Shown: in pieces, positions 5,486-5,786 of the stretch | How the letters are laid out: every line of letters begins with the position of its first letter | Numbering within the stretch: position 1 is the stretch's first letter | Assembly: GCA_031273965.1 (NCBI GenBank) | Contig: JAISQX010000151.1 | Span: forward strand, 1-5,786 | Length of the DNA stretch: 5,786 nucleotides | Origin: Clostridiales bacterium | GTDB lineage: Bacteria > Bacillota > Clostridia > Christensenellales > JAISNN01 | Reading direction: 5' to 3' | The notes under the pieces: generated by a model | The model's input: only the letters and a program-made list of their open reading frames with translations | Database searches by the model: none | Told to the model about the DNA's origin: nothing | Made by a program: the position numbers and the translations under genes

Positions 5486-5786
5486 GTGAATTATTCATGC
5501 GATTTTCATCATTGCAAATATTGTGACGCCGATATTTGTCGAAAATGCGATTGTAATACCGGATGCCGCTGCCCTGTCTGTACGGTGGGATCGCGAGGGC
5601 CCAAGGGTAAAACCGGGCCTATAGGGCCGCGGGGGCCCAAAGGAGAGCAAGGCGACCCCGGTCCCATAGGGCCGCAGGGAATACAAGGCGATCCGGGACT
5701 CGCGGGACCGCAGGGCGTGCAAGGTGATCCGGGTTCCGAGGGACCGCAGGGCGTGCAAGGCGCACAAGGAGAACAGGGGGCGCAGG
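5486..5786 (+). CDS. Collagen-like (Gly-X-Y) protein with Cys-rich N-terminus, 3'-partial
   Basis: The frame starts at GTG and runs off the right edge after 100 codons. Residues 1-34 hold nine cysteines (5, 10, 13, 18, 21, 23, 27, 29, 32) and His8-His9, including CKYC, CRKC and CPVC pairs. That spacing suggests a small metal-binding or disulfide knot. From Gly35 (5588) an unbroken Gly-X-Y tract of 22 triplets begins, rich in GPK, GPQ, GDP, GEQ and GVQ, so X is often Pro and Y often Lys, Arg, Gln or Pro, as expected for a bacterial collagen-like triple helix. There is no signal peptide, so the product may be an intracellular or mother-cell protein such as a spore-surface component rather than a Sec-exported adhesin. 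That role is inference from known exosporium collagen-like proteins. The C-terminal trimerising or anchoring domain is outside the window. Confidence 0.9.
   Translation, partial: MNYSCDFHHCKYCDADICRKCDCNTGCRCPVCTVGSRGPKGKTGPIGPRGPKGEQGDPGPIGPQGIQGDPGLAGPQGVQGDPGSEGPQGVQGAQGEQGAQ
5633..5776 (+). repeat. Four tandem 36-bp units encoding 12-residue collagen blocks
   Basis: Units start at 5633, 5669, 5705 and 5741 and encode GPKGEQGDPGPI, GPQGIQGDPGLA, GPQGVQGDPGSE and GPQGVQGAQGEQ. The last two share 20 identical bases at their start (5705-5724 and 5741-5760). A looser unit precedes them (5597-5632). The repeat is at both DNA and protein level, and its length, four Gly-X-Y triplets, keeps the frame on gain or loss of a unit. 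Confidence 0.85.

Noticed and set aside
1..5786. CRISPR array or insertion sequence
   Set aside because: No regularly spaced direct repeats with unique spacers and no transposase-like frame; the only tandem repeat is coding collagen sequence.

Overview
The window looks like a piece of a Clostridia-type Bacillota chromosome. The evidence is A/G-rich Shine-Dalgarno sites (AAGGG, GAGAGG, AAAGGAG), a class II tRNA-Ser with encoded CCA, intrinsic terminators with U-tracts, moderate GC content with many ATA and AGA codons, and a Cys-rich collagen-like gene start. The lineage is an inference; no 16S or other marker gene is present.

Layout, all on the + strand. (1) 1-2247 is the C-terminal part of a large superfamily 1 helicase (COG1112 / DUF4011-AAA_11-AAA_12 type). 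It ends in a Vsr/DUF559-like nuclease-fold domain and a DUF3320-like domain; its N-terminus and Walker A lie off the left edge. (2) 2369-3781 is a bacterial farnesyl-diphosphate-synthase-like gene (ispA type). It is split in frame by about 170 extra residues placed in the loop between the second Asp-rich motif and the conserved K-x-T-[YF] motif. The extra segment is acidic and Pro/Ala-rich and carries a recurring eight-residue hydrophobic motif. (3) 3786-4733 is a fructosamine-kinase/APH-fold kinase, four bases behind the synthase and probably cotranscribed with it. (4) 4734-5485 is non-coding apart from RNA: a possible sigma-A promoter followed about 90 nt later by an intrinsic terminator (a candidate small RNA), then tRNA-Ser(UGA) with its own strong terminator, then about 280 nt of leader. 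(5) 5486 to the right edge is the start of a collagen-like protein. It begins at GTG, has nine cysteines in its first 32 residues, and then an uninterrupted Gly-X-Y tract built on a 36-bp repeat.

The synthase and kinase are the only likely operon pair. The helicase could be part of a defence or DNA-repair locus, but its upstream partners are not visible. The collagen-like gene is a separate unit isolated by the tRNA terminator. The most unusual items are the motif-bearing insertion inside the prenyl synthase, the metal-site-like Cys-rich head on the collagen-like protein, and the small promoter-terminator unit upstream of the tRNA.
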